This document shows positions 27,224 to 36,131 of a DNA stretch of 64,000 nucleotides, piece by piece. The notes below the pieces were generated by a model that ran no database searches, had not been told where the DNA came from, and saw only the letters and a program-made list of their open reading frames with translations. The stretch is from Muribaculum intestinale (GTDB taxonomy: Bacteria > Bacteroidota > Bacteroidia > Bacteroidales > Muribaculaceae): NCBI RefSeq assembly GCF_002201515.1, contig NZ_CP021421.1, positions 248,001-312,000 of the forward strand, given 5' to 3'. Positions within the stretch are counted from its first letter, which is position 1. Each line of letters starts with the position of its first letter. A program made the position numbers and the translations under genes.

Positions 27224-27895
27224 GTGAGCGAAAATATACAAATACAATCACAGGCACCATTACGTGAGCTCCCCGAGCCCACGCTGCGCCGTCTGCCATG
27301 GTATCTCGCTTATGTAGGGCTGCTGAAAGAGCGGGGAGTCGACTATGTATCTTCGACCCAGATTTCTAAAGAAATCAATGTAGACGCCTCGATGATAGCC
27401 AAAGACCTGTCGTTCCTCAACATAAAGGGCAAGACTCGCATAGGATACGAAGTTGCCGTGCTTGAACACGAGCTACAGGATTTCCTCGGATTCAAACGAG
27501 GACACAACGCCGTGATGATAGGCGTAGGCAGCCTCGGGGCTTCGCTCATACAGGATTCCGGACTGGTAAACTACGGCCTGCGCATAGTAGCCGGATTCGA
27601 CATCAATCCCGATGTCGTCGACACTGACATATGCGGAGTACCCATTTACGACATGAACCGCTTCGCACAGCTTATCCCGTCGCTGAAGGCTGACATCGGC
27701 ATAATAGCCGTGCCCATCCATGTAGCCCAGGAAGTATGCGATATAATGGTCGACGCCGGAATAAAAGCGCTGTGGAACTTCACACCGTTCCGCATCACAG
27801 CGCCTGAAGACATTGTCATTACCAATACATCAATATACGCACATCTGGCGGTAATGTACAACAGACTCGGACTCAAAAACTCACTCGAATCATGA
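27224..27895 (+). CDS. rex: Redox-sensing transcriptional repressor Rex
   Basis: 223 residues from a GTG at 27224. N-terminal winged helix (LPWYLAYVGLLKERGVDYVSS ... SMIAKDLSFLNIKGKTRIGY) followed by an NAD(H)-binding Rossmann domain with GVGSLG (100-105) and AGFDINPDVV. Rex senses the NADH/NAD+ ratio and releases DNA when NADH rises, controlling fermentation and respiration genes. Its stop overlaps the next start (ATGA), so the two proteins are probably made in step. Confidence 0.95.
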   Translation: MSENIQIQSQAPLRELPEPTLRRLPWYLAYVGLLKERGVDYVSSTQISKEINVDASMIAKDLSFLNIKGKTRIGYEVAVLEHELQDFLGFKRGHNAVMIGVGSLGASLIQDSGLVNYGLRIVAGFDINPDVVDTDICGVPIYDMNRFAQLIPSLKADIGIIAVPIHVAQEVCDIMVDAGIKALWNFTPFRITAPEDIVITNTSIYAHLAVMYNRLGLKNSLES

Positions 27896-28437
27896 AAGCG
27901 GTAGTAAGCATGAGGCGTCCCGACGCCCATTTCGACTCCGCCACACCGGTGACTGTAGTCCCCGACTCCGCCATTCTGCGCACAGGACGCCCGTGGTTCA
28001 TACCACCCTTCGCTCCGGAATGGAGACTGGAGACTGTGCTGGCGCTGCGCATATCGCGCCTCGGCCACTGTATCGGAGCGAAATTTGCCGGCCGTTATTT
28101 CGACGCCATCACAATCGGCGTAATGCCGCGACCCGTACCGCATGACACGGCCAACGGACTGCTCGACGCATTCGACGGAGCCTTCATCACAGGTGACTGG
28201 ATGCCGTTGCCCGCCGATAAAAACATTGAAGTGTCAACTCCCACAGCAAATGTATCGCTTGGCCCGCAACTCGACCTCGCGCCGGCCATAATAGAGAGAT
28301 TCAGCGAATTTGCCACAATGAAGATGGGCGACATAATAGGCCTGTGCACATTCGCTCCTATGGACAACCCGCCCCTCGACACACACTGGGAGGGTGGAAT
28401 CAACGGAACGACCCTGCTTTCATTCAATATAAAGTAA
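27892..28437 (+). CDS. FAH-like (fumarylacetoacetate hydrolase fold) protein
   Basis: 181 residues. The pattern FIPPFAPEWRLETVLALRISRLGHCIGAKFAGRYFDAITIGVMPRP and the later GDWMPLPADKNIEVSTPTANV resemble the C-terminal domain of the fumarylacetoacetate hydrolase superfamily, but the usual metal-binding Glu-x-Glu set is not evident, so it may be non-catalytic. It overlaps rex by 4 bases. The product may be linked to redox control, but that is inference from context only. Two hairpins follow the stop. Confidence 0.5.
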   Translation: MKAVVSMRRPDAHFDSATPVTVVPDSAILRTGRPWFIPPFAPEWRLETVLALRISRLGHCIGAKFAGRYFDAITIGVMPRPVPHDTANGLLDAFDGAFITGDWMPLPADKNIEVSTPTANVSLGPQLDLAPAIIERFSEFATMKMGDIIGLCTFAPMDNPPLDTHWEGGINGTTLLSFNIK

Positions 28438-28480
28438 CCGCTCCTCAGGAGAAGAGCGGCAGACGGCATATGCCTCTGCC
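28438..28480 (+). terminator. Double hairpin after the rex operon
   Basis: CCGCTC...GAGCGG (28438-28459) overlaps by two bases a second hairpin GGCAGA-C-GGCAT/ATGCC-TCTGCC (28458-28480). No T tail. The second resembles the hairpin before glyS. Confidence 0.5.
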
Positions 28481-28565
28481 TGCGTAGCAATTTATATTAC
28501 CGACGTTTGCCTGACGATACCGGCAACCGTCTTTATTCATCAACACCAATCTACCTGTATCCCGG

Positions 28566-31500
28566 ATGAGACATCATACCATTATCACCCTGATTGCAGC
28601 CCTGATACTGTCGGCCACAGCAGTTTCAGCCCACGACAGTTCATATTACGCCGAATCATCTCTTCTGGCCACAGGAAAATGGGTAAAGGTAAAGGTAAGC
28701 CACACCGGCATACAGCAGATAACGGATTCGACACTCCGCTCGCTCGGATTTGCCAATCCGGAGAAAGTAGGAGTATACGGATATGGCGGAGCAATGTTTC
28801 GCGACGACCGGTTCTCAACATCTCTCCCCGACGACCTGCCAAGACAGATGTCGGCACACACCGATGGTAAACTGATTTTCTACGGCCATGCCGGCGAGAA
28901 AATCACCATGTCGGGAATGACGGCCAACATTGCCTTCAACCCATACACATTTGACGGGTACTATTTCCTGTCTGATGCTCACGATTCGGAATATAATACT
29001 GAGCCGATACCATACAAACGCAACTCAAGAGCCTCAGAAACCCACATCGCCACCTACACCGAGAACCGAGAGATACAGAGCTATGAGTCGCTCGGCGAGC
29101 GGTGGTTTGATGCAATGCTTGAAAGCCACTCACCCACATCCTACCGTTTCCCTATAGCCGATGCCGACTACTCCGGCACCGTAAGGCTCGGATATGCCTG
29201 GGTGTCGGAAGAAAACGATTCTATAACGATAGCAATTTCGCCTCAGGTAAAAGTGCGCACATCAAACGGTCTCGGCATATCCAACCCCTCATCGCTCGTG
29301 CGCCGCACCGGATACACCGACTTCACCTTTGACCAGTCACAAGCCAACACCGACTCCATCCACATCGATATCAGCCTTAAAAATCCACGTCCTGGCGGCT
29401 CATTCGCAGCCATGGACCATACTGCGATATCATTCACCCGGCTCAACACTCTGGGGAGCGACCCGCAGCGGCGCATGTTCGCCTCCGTACAGTCAGGTCA
29501 GAACATGAGACTGGTTAACATTCCTGACGGAGCACTCGCCTGGGATGTGTCGTCGGCAGAGTCGGTACGCCCCTACCATATAGAAAACTCCGAACTCACC
29601 CCTGCGTCAAATACAGCGACAATAATACTGTTTGACCCGAAAGCACAACTATATGTGCCGGAAATCGTGGATGACGGCCTGAAGAATCAGAATCTACACG
29701 CATCCTCTACCCCCCACATGGTTATCGTGACCCTTGGCTCACTCCGCCCGCAGGCCGAGCAGCTCGCCGAAATCCACCGCAAGGAGCAGGGCATCGATGT
29801 ACTCGTGGCCGACGCTGAAGAGATATACAACGAATACTCATCCGGAGCATTCTCGGCCATGGCGATACGCCGTTTTGTAAAGATGCTCTATGACCGCAAT
29901 CCCCGCAAACTACGCTCGCTGCTACTCTACGGAGCAGGCTCACAGGACATGCGCCATATCACCCACTCCATGCCGATACTGCCGGTGCGCGAATGCTCGC
30001 AGGACACCTATATGTACAGCTCGTCGCAGTCATACTGCGCCGACAGTTACTTCGCGATGATTGCCGACGACTACAACCCCAACACCATATGGCACCAGTA
30101 TCCGCTGATTGCCGTAGGACGCATACCGGTACACACACCCTCCCAGGCCATTGCCGTAAACAACAAAATCAGGCGTTTCATGACCACTCCCTACTGGCAG
30201 CGCTCAGCCAACAGCCACATATACATCGCCGACAATGTCGACGAAGGGCAGTATCCGGAACATCTCGACACAGTGGCTCAGGAAATCGCATCCCGACAGG
30301 GCGACATAACAATAAAGAATTATATCGACTTCTTTCCCGACGACTATAAAACCGCCTCGCCTCAGCTCAACAAATCAATAAGCCGCCATGTACACGAAGG
30401 CCTTGGATTCATCCATTATATCGGACATTCCGCATTCGAAGGGTTTGCCACCGGAAAGTATGGCATCTCTTCGCACGAGACATTCGGATGGACCAACGAG
30501 TCTATGCCGATAATGATACTGAGCACCTGCAATCTCGGCCATTTCGACGGCACTAAATCGACTCTCGGGGTAGAATCGCTGCTTGCCCCCAACTCATCGA
30601 TAGCCAATATCGTATACGCCCGCAAGTCATGGGCCAGAGGCAATGAAAACGCCCACACCATAATAGGCCGCCATATCGCCGGAATCAAGAAAAGCATCAC
30701 TCTGGGCGAGCTCTGGCTAAATATACGCAACGAATGTATTAGGTACCACATGAACAGTACCCGCTACTCCATCAACGATCTCAACCGCAATCTTCTCGGC
30801 GACCCCGAACTGCCCCTGCGCTTCCCCGAATACAATGCGGCAATCAGGCTTGCCGATGATAGTCAGTCGACTGAAATCACGCCTCTCACACCCGTAAGAA
30901 TAAGCGGCACGATATGCGACACTCTCGGCGAATGCATCGCCGACTTTGACGGCAAAGCCATAATACGCGTCAATCTTGAAGACATTCCCCAGGTGACACG
31001 CGGCATACGCGACCCAAAAGCCAAGGGAGCGACATACATATGCGGATCAATACCTGTAGCGACTGTAGCCGCCGAAGTCGCCGGAGGAAAATATGAAGCC
31101 ACTGTAATCATACCGCGGCAGGCGGCCGAAAACTCGATTCGTATTACCGTATATGCCGAATCCGAGGATACCTCACGGGCCGCATCCGGCGAGCTCGAAG
31201 GGCTGACCGTATCGGCAGAGACTAACGACGGGGCAGAGGATACGACTTCTCCCGACATAATTGAGTTTTATGCCGGAAACAAAGAAAATATCGTGACATC
31301 ACCTGACGATATGCTTTATGCCGTAGTCGGAGCCGACCTGTCGGGAATAGCCATAGGAGCCGTACCGCTCGAGACTACAATGCATATGTGGGTCGACGGG
31401 AAAATACTCGACAACGCAGCCGTGTACTGCATGCCGCAGACCGACGGCAGTGCAGTGATATCAATGCACGTAGGCAATCTTGCCGACGGACGCCATACCG

Positions 31501-31865
31501 CCACCCTGAGCGTGAGCGACAACGCCGGCAACCGCAGCATGAGCGACGTCACATTTGAGTATGTGTCGACCGAGATGTCTGCCTCTCTGGAGTGTCTTGC
31601 CTCAGTGGCGCGCGACAAAGCAATCTTCCGCATTGAGCACACCTATCTGTCAGGCACTCCGGAAGTAACTATGCTGATAACCGACCGCAACGGAAACACC
31701 GTGGCCAACGCCAAAGTTACAGCCGGAGTGGAAAACTGGGAGTGGGACCTGCGCGACCTCAGTGACAAGCCGATAGACGACGGCTCATACACTGCCTCGA
31801 TTCTTGTCACCGACGGTATCCGGCACACATCTTCAGCTCCGCTGACATTCACTGTGCTCCGCTGA
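28566..31865 (+). CDS. porU: Type IX secretion sortase PorU-like protein (peptidase C25)
   Basis: 1099 residues with a signal peptide ending VSAH. An N-terminal beta-rich region is followed by a gingipain-type peptidase domain: VVTLGSLRPQAEQLAEIHRKEQG, HYIGHS (617-622, likely catalytic His621) and MILSTCNLGHFDG (likely catalytic Cys655). The C-terminal part is Ig-like, ending in a FlgD-like domain (NWEWDLRDLSDKPIDDGSY). PorU removes C-terminal sorting signals from T9SS cargo and attaches them to lipid at the surface. No other T9SS gene is in the window. Confidence 0.85.
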   Translation: MRHHTIITLIAALILSATAVSAHDSSYYAESSLLATGKWVKVKVSHTGIQQITDSTLRSLGFANPEKVGVYGYGGAMFRDDRFSTSLPDDLPRQMSAHTDGKLIFYGHAGEKITMSGMTANIAFNPYTFDGYYFLSDAHDSEYNTEPIPYKRNSRASETHIATYTENREIQSYESLGERWFDAMLESHSPTSYRFPIADADYSGTVRLGYAWVSEENDSITIAISPQVKVRTSNGLGISNPSSLVRRTGYTDFTFDQSQANTDSIHIDISLKNPRPGGSFAAMDHTAISFTRLNTLGSDPQRRMFASVQSGQNMRLVNIPDGALAWDVSSAESVRPYHIENSELTPASNTATIILFDPKAQLYVPEIVDDGLKNQNLHASSTPHMVIVTLGSLRPQAEQLAEIHRKEQGIDVLVADAEEIYNEYSSGAFSAMAIRRFVKMLYDRNPRKLRSLLLYGAGSQDMRHITHSMPILPVRECSQDTYMYSSSQSYCADSYFAMIADDYNPNTIWHQYPLIAVGRIPVHTPSQAIAVNNKIRRFMTTPYWQRSANSHIYIADNVDEGQYPEHLDTVAQEIASRQGDITIKNYIDFFPDDYKTASPQLNKSISRHVHEGLGFIHYIGHSAFEGFATGKYGISSHETFGWTNESMPIMILSTCNLGHFDGTKSTLGVESLLAPNSSIANIVYARKSWARGNENAHTIIGRHIAGIKKSITLGELWLNIRNECIRYHMNSTRYSINDLNRNLLGDPELPLRFPEYNAAIRLADDSQSTEITPLTPVRISGTICDTLGECIADFDGKAIIRVNLEDIPQVTRGIRDPKAKGATYICGSIPVATVAAEVAGGKYEATVIIPRQAAENSIRITVYAESEDTSRAASGELEGLTVSAETNDGAEDTTSPDIIEFYAGNKENIVTSPDDMLYAVVGADLSGIAIGAVPLETTMHMWVDGKILDNAAVYCMPQTDGSAVISMHVGNLADGRHTATLSVSDNAGNRSMSDVTFEYVSTEMSASLECLASVARDKAIFRIEHTYLSGTPEVTMLITDRNGNTVANAKVTAGVENWEWDLRDLSDKPIDDGSYTASILVTDGIRHTSSAPLTFTVLR

Positions 31866-31932
31866 CCATCCCCTCGCAGGCATACTCCACACTAATTTAT
31901 AATATTGTATAGCTGGCTGTGCTATCTGACAG

Positions 31933-32826
31933 TCACACAAGATAGCGACGGTCGAGCCCGTGGTATGCGTCTATACGACGGTCGCGCAGGAAAGGCCACC
32001 ACCGGCGCACCTGTTCTGAGCGATGCATGTCGATGTCGACAATCTCCACCGCCTCATCGCTGTCCGACGCACGAAACAGCAACTCGCCCTGAGGGCCGGC
32101 CACAAACGACGATCCCCAGAATTGTATGCCATTGGTGGCGCCCGACGGGTCGGGCTCATGACCCACTCGGTTGACGGCTACGAGAGGGAGTCCGTTGGCT
32201 ACTGCATGGCCGCGCTGCACCACAGTCCAGGCCTCGCGCTGACGCTCTTTCTCCTCGGCTGTATCAGTACTCTCCCAGCCTATTGCGGTGGGATATATCA
32301 GAATCTCCGCTCCGCGCAATGCCATAAGGCGTGCTGCCTCCGGATACCACTGGTCCCAGCACACGAGCACACCCAGCCGTCCTACCGAAGTGTCGATAGG
32401 TTCGAATCCAAGGTCGCCTGGAGTGAAATAAAACTTCTCGTAATATGCCGGGTCGTCGGGTATATGCATCTTGCGGTACATGCCCGCCACACTGCCGTCA
32501 GCCTCAAAGACAACCGCAGTGTTGTGATAAAGTCCCGGAGCGCGACGCTCGAAAAGAGAGGTCACGATTACTACCCCGAGCTCGGCGGCGAGAACGGAAT
32601 ATGTCTCGGTGACATCCGAGGGGATAGCCACGGCAAGGTCACACATGTCGGTCGACTCCGTCTGGCAGAAATAGAGCGAATCGTGCAACTCCTGATTTAC
32701 GATAAGCTGAGCTCCATCAGCGGCCAGCCGTCGCATTTTCTCACAAAGACGGGAACGGTTGTCGGCAATATCACCGTTATTCGCCTGTTGGACAAGTCCT
32801 ACACGCAATATTGATTTTTTTTTCAT
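31933..32826 (-). CDS. aguB: N-carbamoylputrescine amidase
   Basis: 297 residues, nitrilase superfamily. The catalytic triad is visible as Glu46 (IVNQELH), Lys119 (GMYRKMHIPDD) and Cys156 (GVLVCWDQWYPEAARLMAL). The CWDQWYPE form and the HIPDDPAYYEKFYFTPGD segment are typical of AguB, which hydrolyses N-carbamoylputrescine to putrescine, CO2 and ammonia. It follows aguA by 59 bases, completing the agmatine route. Confidence 0.95.
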   Translation of the reverse strand: MKKKSILRVGLVQQANNGDIADNRSRLCEKMRRLAADGAQLIVNQELHDSLYFCQTESTDMCDLAVAIPSDVTETYSVLAAELGVVIVTSLFERRAPGLYHNTAVVFEADGSVAGMYRKMHIPDDPAYYEKFYFTPGDLGFEPIDTSVGRLGVLVCWDQWYPEAARLMALRGAEILIYPTAIGWESTDTAEEKERQREAWTVVQRGHAVANGLPLVAVNRVGHEPDPSGATNGIQFWGSSFVAGPQGELLFRASDSDEAVEIVDIDMHRSEQVRRWWPFLRDRRIDAYHGLDRRYLV

Positions 32827-32885
32827 AGGTTTTGATAGTTATGATTTGGATACATCAGCCACATTGTGATATATCAGCGACATAC

Positions 32886-33944
32886 TCATACCGGCAACAC
32901 ATCCTGCGGCAACTGCATTGTCACACAATGCAGCGACCCATGCTGCTTAATCAGAGGGCGGCAATCAATGCTCCTCACCTTATGGTTGGGAAAGGATATG
33001 CGCACAGTTCTGGCGGCAAGTTCGTCGTGGCGTGGCTGCCCGTACGACGGCATCAGTATCGTGTCGTTCATTATAAGGAAGTTGGCATAAGTAGCCGGCA
33101 GCCGGTTGCCCTCCTCGTCGTATATGGCGTCGGGCCACGGCAACTCAATGAGATTATACGGTATCCCTGCGGGGGTACGCATCTCCATCAGCTGACGCTT
33201 CATGGCCTGAAGAGCGGGATAATGGGGGTCGGACTCGTCGTTACATCCTACATACAGTATCGTGTCGTCGGGAGCCAGACGCGCGAGAGTATCGATATGG
33301 CTGTCGGTATCGTCCCCGGCAAGATAGCCGTGGTCGAGCCACAACACATGCTCAAGACAGAAATACTCCTTTAGGCGCGACTCAATCTCGGAGCGCGACA
33401 GGTCGCCGTTGCGGTTTGGCGACAGCAGACATTCCGAGGTTGTAAGCATAGTGCCGCGGCCATCGCTCTCTATACTGCCACCTTCGAGCACAAATCCCAG
33501 TCGGTTGACATACCTGCCACGCAACAGGCCGGCCTCGACCATGCGCTGCGTGATGAGATTGTCGCGGTCAGCCGAAAACTTAAGCCCCCAGCCGTTAAAC
33601 TTGAAGTCGGTGATTTCCCAGCCTCCGGGCGTCTCCACACATATAGCGCCGAAGTCACGGGCCCATGTATCGTTGGTGGGACAGTCAAGATACAGTATCC
33701 TCCCGGCATGCGGATGCCGTTCAAGAGCCTTTCGGGCGGGAGCGGTGTCGGGGGCAACGATTACAAGCGTCTGCTCGTCGGCAATAGCCCGGGCTATCTC
33801 CGTGAAACACTCTCTTACCTCATCAAGCATTGGAGCCCAGTCGGTATCCTCATGAGGCCAGGAAAGTAGCACGGCACCCTGTCGCTCCCACTCTGCCGGA
33901 AGACGACGCGATGACACGCCATCCGCATCACAACTCGATATCAT
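32886..33944 (-). CDS. aguA: Agmatine deiminase
   Basis: 352 residues from the ATG at 33944 (ISSCDADGVSSRRLPAEWERQGA); in-frame ATGs at 33962 and 33983 are alternatives. Penta-propeller guanidino-group modifying fold: LLSWPHEDTDWAPMLDEV, NDTWARDFG, FKFNGWGLKF, LEGGSIESDGRGTMLTT, and catalytic Cys340 in GSLHCVTMQLPQ. It converts agmatine to N-carbamoylputrescine and ammonia. The start overlaps the upstream 79-codon gene. Confidence 0.95.
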   Translation of the reverse strand: MISSCDADGVSSRRLPAEWERQGAVLLSWPHEDTDWAPMLDEVRECFTEIARAIADEQTLVIVAPDTAPARKALERHPHAGRILYLDCPTNDTWARDFGAICVETPGGWEITDFKFNGWGLKFSADRDNLITQRMVEAGLLRGRYVNRLGFVLEGGSIESDGRGTMLTTSECLLSPNRNGDLSRSEIESRLKEYFCLEHVLWLDHGYLAGDDTDSHIDTLARLAPDDTILYVGCNDESDPHYPALQAMKRQLMEMRTPAGIPYNLIELPWPDAIYDEEGNRLPATYANFLIMNDTILMPSYGQPRHDELAARTVRISFPNHKVRSIDCRPLIKQHGSLHCVTMQLPQDVLPV

Positions 33945-34167
33945 CGTCGGTGAGTGTGTCATAAATCGAACTTTGATTGTCAAGATATTCCTCGCAGTAG
34001 TCGAGAAAACCGTTTTTCTCCGAGGAGCCTACCGCGTCGCACCATTCGCGATACTCGCTACGTAGCTCCGGATCCTCATGAATCATCTTTTTAAATTCAG
34101 CATCAGCTATATCTACGCTTCCATACTGGCCGATGACCTTAAGGAACACTTCGGTAATATCGCTCAT
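33928..34167 (-). CDS. Small acidic protein of unknown function upstream of aguA
   Basis: 79 residues, strongly acidic at the C-terminus (YDTLTDDDIEL), predicted all-helical, without signal or membrane segment. The region EFKKMIHEDPELRSEYREWCDAVG looks like a helix-turn-helix pair but no family is recognised. It is the first gene behind a good promoter and overlaps aguA by 17 bases, so it is probably translated together with agmatine deiminase. Confidence 0.7.
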   Translation of the reverse strand: MSDITEVFLKVIGQYGSVDIADAEFKKMIHEDPELRSEYREWCDAVGSSEKNGFLDYCEEYLDNQSSIYDTLTDDDIEL

Positions 34168-34237
34168 GTTTTTTATGTTATGCTAAGGTAATTTATCGTT
34201 TATTAAAGCCGTAAGTGCATTTCCGGCAATTCCGCTT

Positions 34238-34268
34238 CAAATTTACATCAACCTGCAATATATTCAAA
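34238..34268 (-). promoter_or_regulatory. Promoter of the aguA-aguB operon
   Basis: Minus strand -33 TTTG (34265-34268), 19-nt spacer, -7 TAAATTTG (34238-34245). The leader to the first ATG is about 65 nt. Confidence 0.72.
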
Positions 34269-34393
34269 ATTAATTGTCATTTTTTAATAAGTTTAATATT
34301 GTATCATATCAAAAACACATAAAATCATTGTCTCAACACAGATTTAAAAACTATTGCACGGCGCGCCATGTTTAATAATCAAAACGTGAAGAT

Positions 34394-35083
34394 ATGAGAT
34401 ACCGCATATTACTGGCATCCATAGGCATAATGGCCGCGGCAGTCGTGGCAGGATGCTCACAGTTCGCACTTGTCAACAGCCAGACATACAATAATTCCGA
34501 CTTGTCGGAATACAAGACTTTCCGCATTGTAGACCCGACGATGGGCAAACTGCCTCCGGGAATGGAGATGGTCACATATTACAATATCGCAGCGGCCATA
34601 CGCGAGCAAATGCTTGAGAGAGGATACACCGAGAGCGCAGCCTCTCCGCTGCTGATAAACTTCGCCGTCACAATCCACAAAGAGGTGACTACCGAACCGG
34701 CGCTACCGCCTGCACCATCCGGAGGACCCGGTCTCGGTCCGCAGGTGCCACCACCTCCATCAGGTCCCGGACTTGGACCGGCTGTGTCCGGCCCATACTA
34801 CAACGGACTTTATCCCTACTATATATATCCGCGTCAACGCTACTGGAACTCAGCCCGATATGCCAACATGCAGGTGGTGACTGGAGTCTACAAAGAGGGC
34901 GTGCTCACCATGGATATGGTAAACATCGACACGATGACACCATTGTACTCATCGTCGGTAGCGACAATCATCGACTCGGGCAACTCGCAGTACCGCAACC
35001 TCAGCTCCATCGCCGAGGCCGTTGCCAAACTGTTCTCGCGCTTCCCCGTAGAAATAGAACCCCGCTACCGTGGCATGCACTAA
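34394..35083 (+). CDS. DUF4136 lipoprotein
   Basis: 229 residues with a lipoprotein signal (AAAVVAGCSQF, Cys21). The DUF4136 core is seen in DLSEYKTFRIVDP, NIAAAIREQMLERGYTE and LLINFAVTIHKEV, then a Pro/Gly-rich insert (about 97-130, GGPGLGPQVPPPPSGPGLGP) and a C-terminal half GVYKEGVLTMDMVNIDT. The family is of unknown function, secreted and envelope-attached. It stands alone before the urease locus. Confidence 0.85.
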   Translation: MRYRILLASIGIMAAAVVAGCSQFALVNSQTYNNSDLSEYKTFRIVDPTMGKLPPGMEMVTYYNIAAAIREQMLERGYTESAASPLLINFAVTIHKEVTTEPALPPAPSGGPGLGPQVPPPPSGPGLGPAVSGPYYNGLYPYYIYPRQRYWNSARYANMQVVTGVYKEGVLTMDMVNIDTMTPLYSSSVATIIDSGNSQYRNLSSIAEAVAKLFSRFPVEIEPRYRGMH

Positions 35084-35107
35084 GCCTGACACGAAGGCAT
35101 GAACGTT

Positions 35108-35155
35108 AACACATATTGTCGGAATTTTTCCTAACTTTTTATTCCGACATGTGTT
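35108..35155 (+). promoter_or_regulatory. Inverted repeat spanning the presumed ureA promoter
   Basis: TGTCGGAA (35117-35124) and TTCCGACA (35142-35149) are perfect inverted arms, extended outward by AACACAT / ATGTGTT. The 17-nt centre carries TAACTTTT (35132-35139), a near match to the -7 box. It may be an operator, or the terminator of the DUF4136 gene; a T tail is lacking. ureA starts 32 bases after it. Confidence 0.5.
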
Positions 35156-35187
35156 TATTATCATAGAACTTATAACCACATTTAACT

Positions 35188-35490
35188 ATGCATCTTACAC
35201 CGAAAGAAATCGACAAGCTCATGCTGCTCAATCTCGGTATCATAGCCGAACGCCGCAAAAACCGCGGACTCAAGCTGAACTATCCCGAGGCTGTGGCATA
35301 TATCACGTCGGCAGCTCTGGAAGAAGCCAGAGCCGGAAAAACCGTTGAGGAAGTAATGACACTCGCCGCATCAGTTCTTACCAAAGACGATGTAATGGAG
35401 GGAGTGGCCGATATGATTTCGCTGCTCCAGGTCGAGGCTGTGTTTACTGACGGCTCGCGACTGGTGAGCATACACCACCCTATCAAGTAA
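35188..35490 (+). CDS. ureA: Urease subunit gamma
   Basis: 100 residues, the standard length. [39 protein letters not shown] is the gamma signature, with the C-terminal [18 protein letters not shown]. It forms the UreABC core with UreB and UreC. First gene of the urease locus, 24 bases before ureB. Confidence 0.97.
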   Translation: MHLTPKEIDKLMLLNLGIIAERRKNRGLKLNYPEAVAYITSAALEEARAGKTVEEVMTLAASVLTKDDVMEGVADMISLLQVEAVFTDGSRLVSIHHPIK

Positions 35491-35514
35491 CCAAACCTAA
35501 AAAGCGAGACAATC

Positions 35515-36126
35515 ATGGCAACCGACAATACAAAAAAGCCCGCTACCGATCAGCAGGCGCCGGGCAATCCCCCCGTAAACATTGACGGATACAGCAAACA
35601 GAATCCTCCGAAATCGGTCGACACGCCGACTGAAGTATACAATGGAGTGCCACCTATCTACACACCTGTGACTCCCGGATTCAAGCCCAAGGATTACGTG
35701 CCGGTAGGCGGAGTGATACTTGCATCCAACCCTATCGAATACAACACCAACCGCTATACCGTAAGGCTAAAGGTACGCAATACCGGTGACCGTCCGGTAC
35801 AGATTGGCAGTCACTTCCACTTCTTCGAAGTAAACCGCTACATGGAGTTTGACCGCAAGAAGGCATTCGGATGCCACCTCAACATCCCGGCCACAACTGC
35901 CATCCGCTTTGAGCCGGGCGAGGAGAAAGAGGTAGAACTTGTAAGCTATGGCGGCAAGCAGCGTATATGGGGTTTCAACGACCTGGTCAACGGATACACC
36001 GGCGGACAAGACACCCCGACATACTATCCTGTAAAGATGAAGGCTTTCCGCAAGATGAACGAATACGGCTTCAAAGATGTAAGCGAGGACGAAGCCGACG
36101 CAGAGTTTACCACTAAAGAATCATAA
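35515..36126 (+). CDS. ureB: Urease subunit beta with N- and C-terminal extensions
   Basis: 203 residues; the conserved beta core spans only about residues 63-160 ([76 protein letters not shown]). Most stand-alone UreB proteins are about 100-135 residues. Here about 62 Pro-rich residues precede the core and about 43 charged residues follow it. The single ATG start supports the long form. It holds UreC in the hexameric or larger assembly; the extensions may affect assembly. Confidence 0.95.
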   Translation: MATDNTKKPATDQQAPGNPPVNIDGYSKQNPPKSVDTPTEVYNGVPPIYTPVTPGFKPKDYVPVGGVILASNPIEYNTNRYTVRLKVRNTGDRPVQIGSHFHFFEVNRYMEFDRKKAFGCHLNIPATTAIRFEPGEEKEVELVSYGGKQRIWGFNDLVNGYTGGQDTPTYYPVKMKAFRKMNEYGFKDVSEDEADAEFTTKES

Positions 36127-36131
36127 GCACT

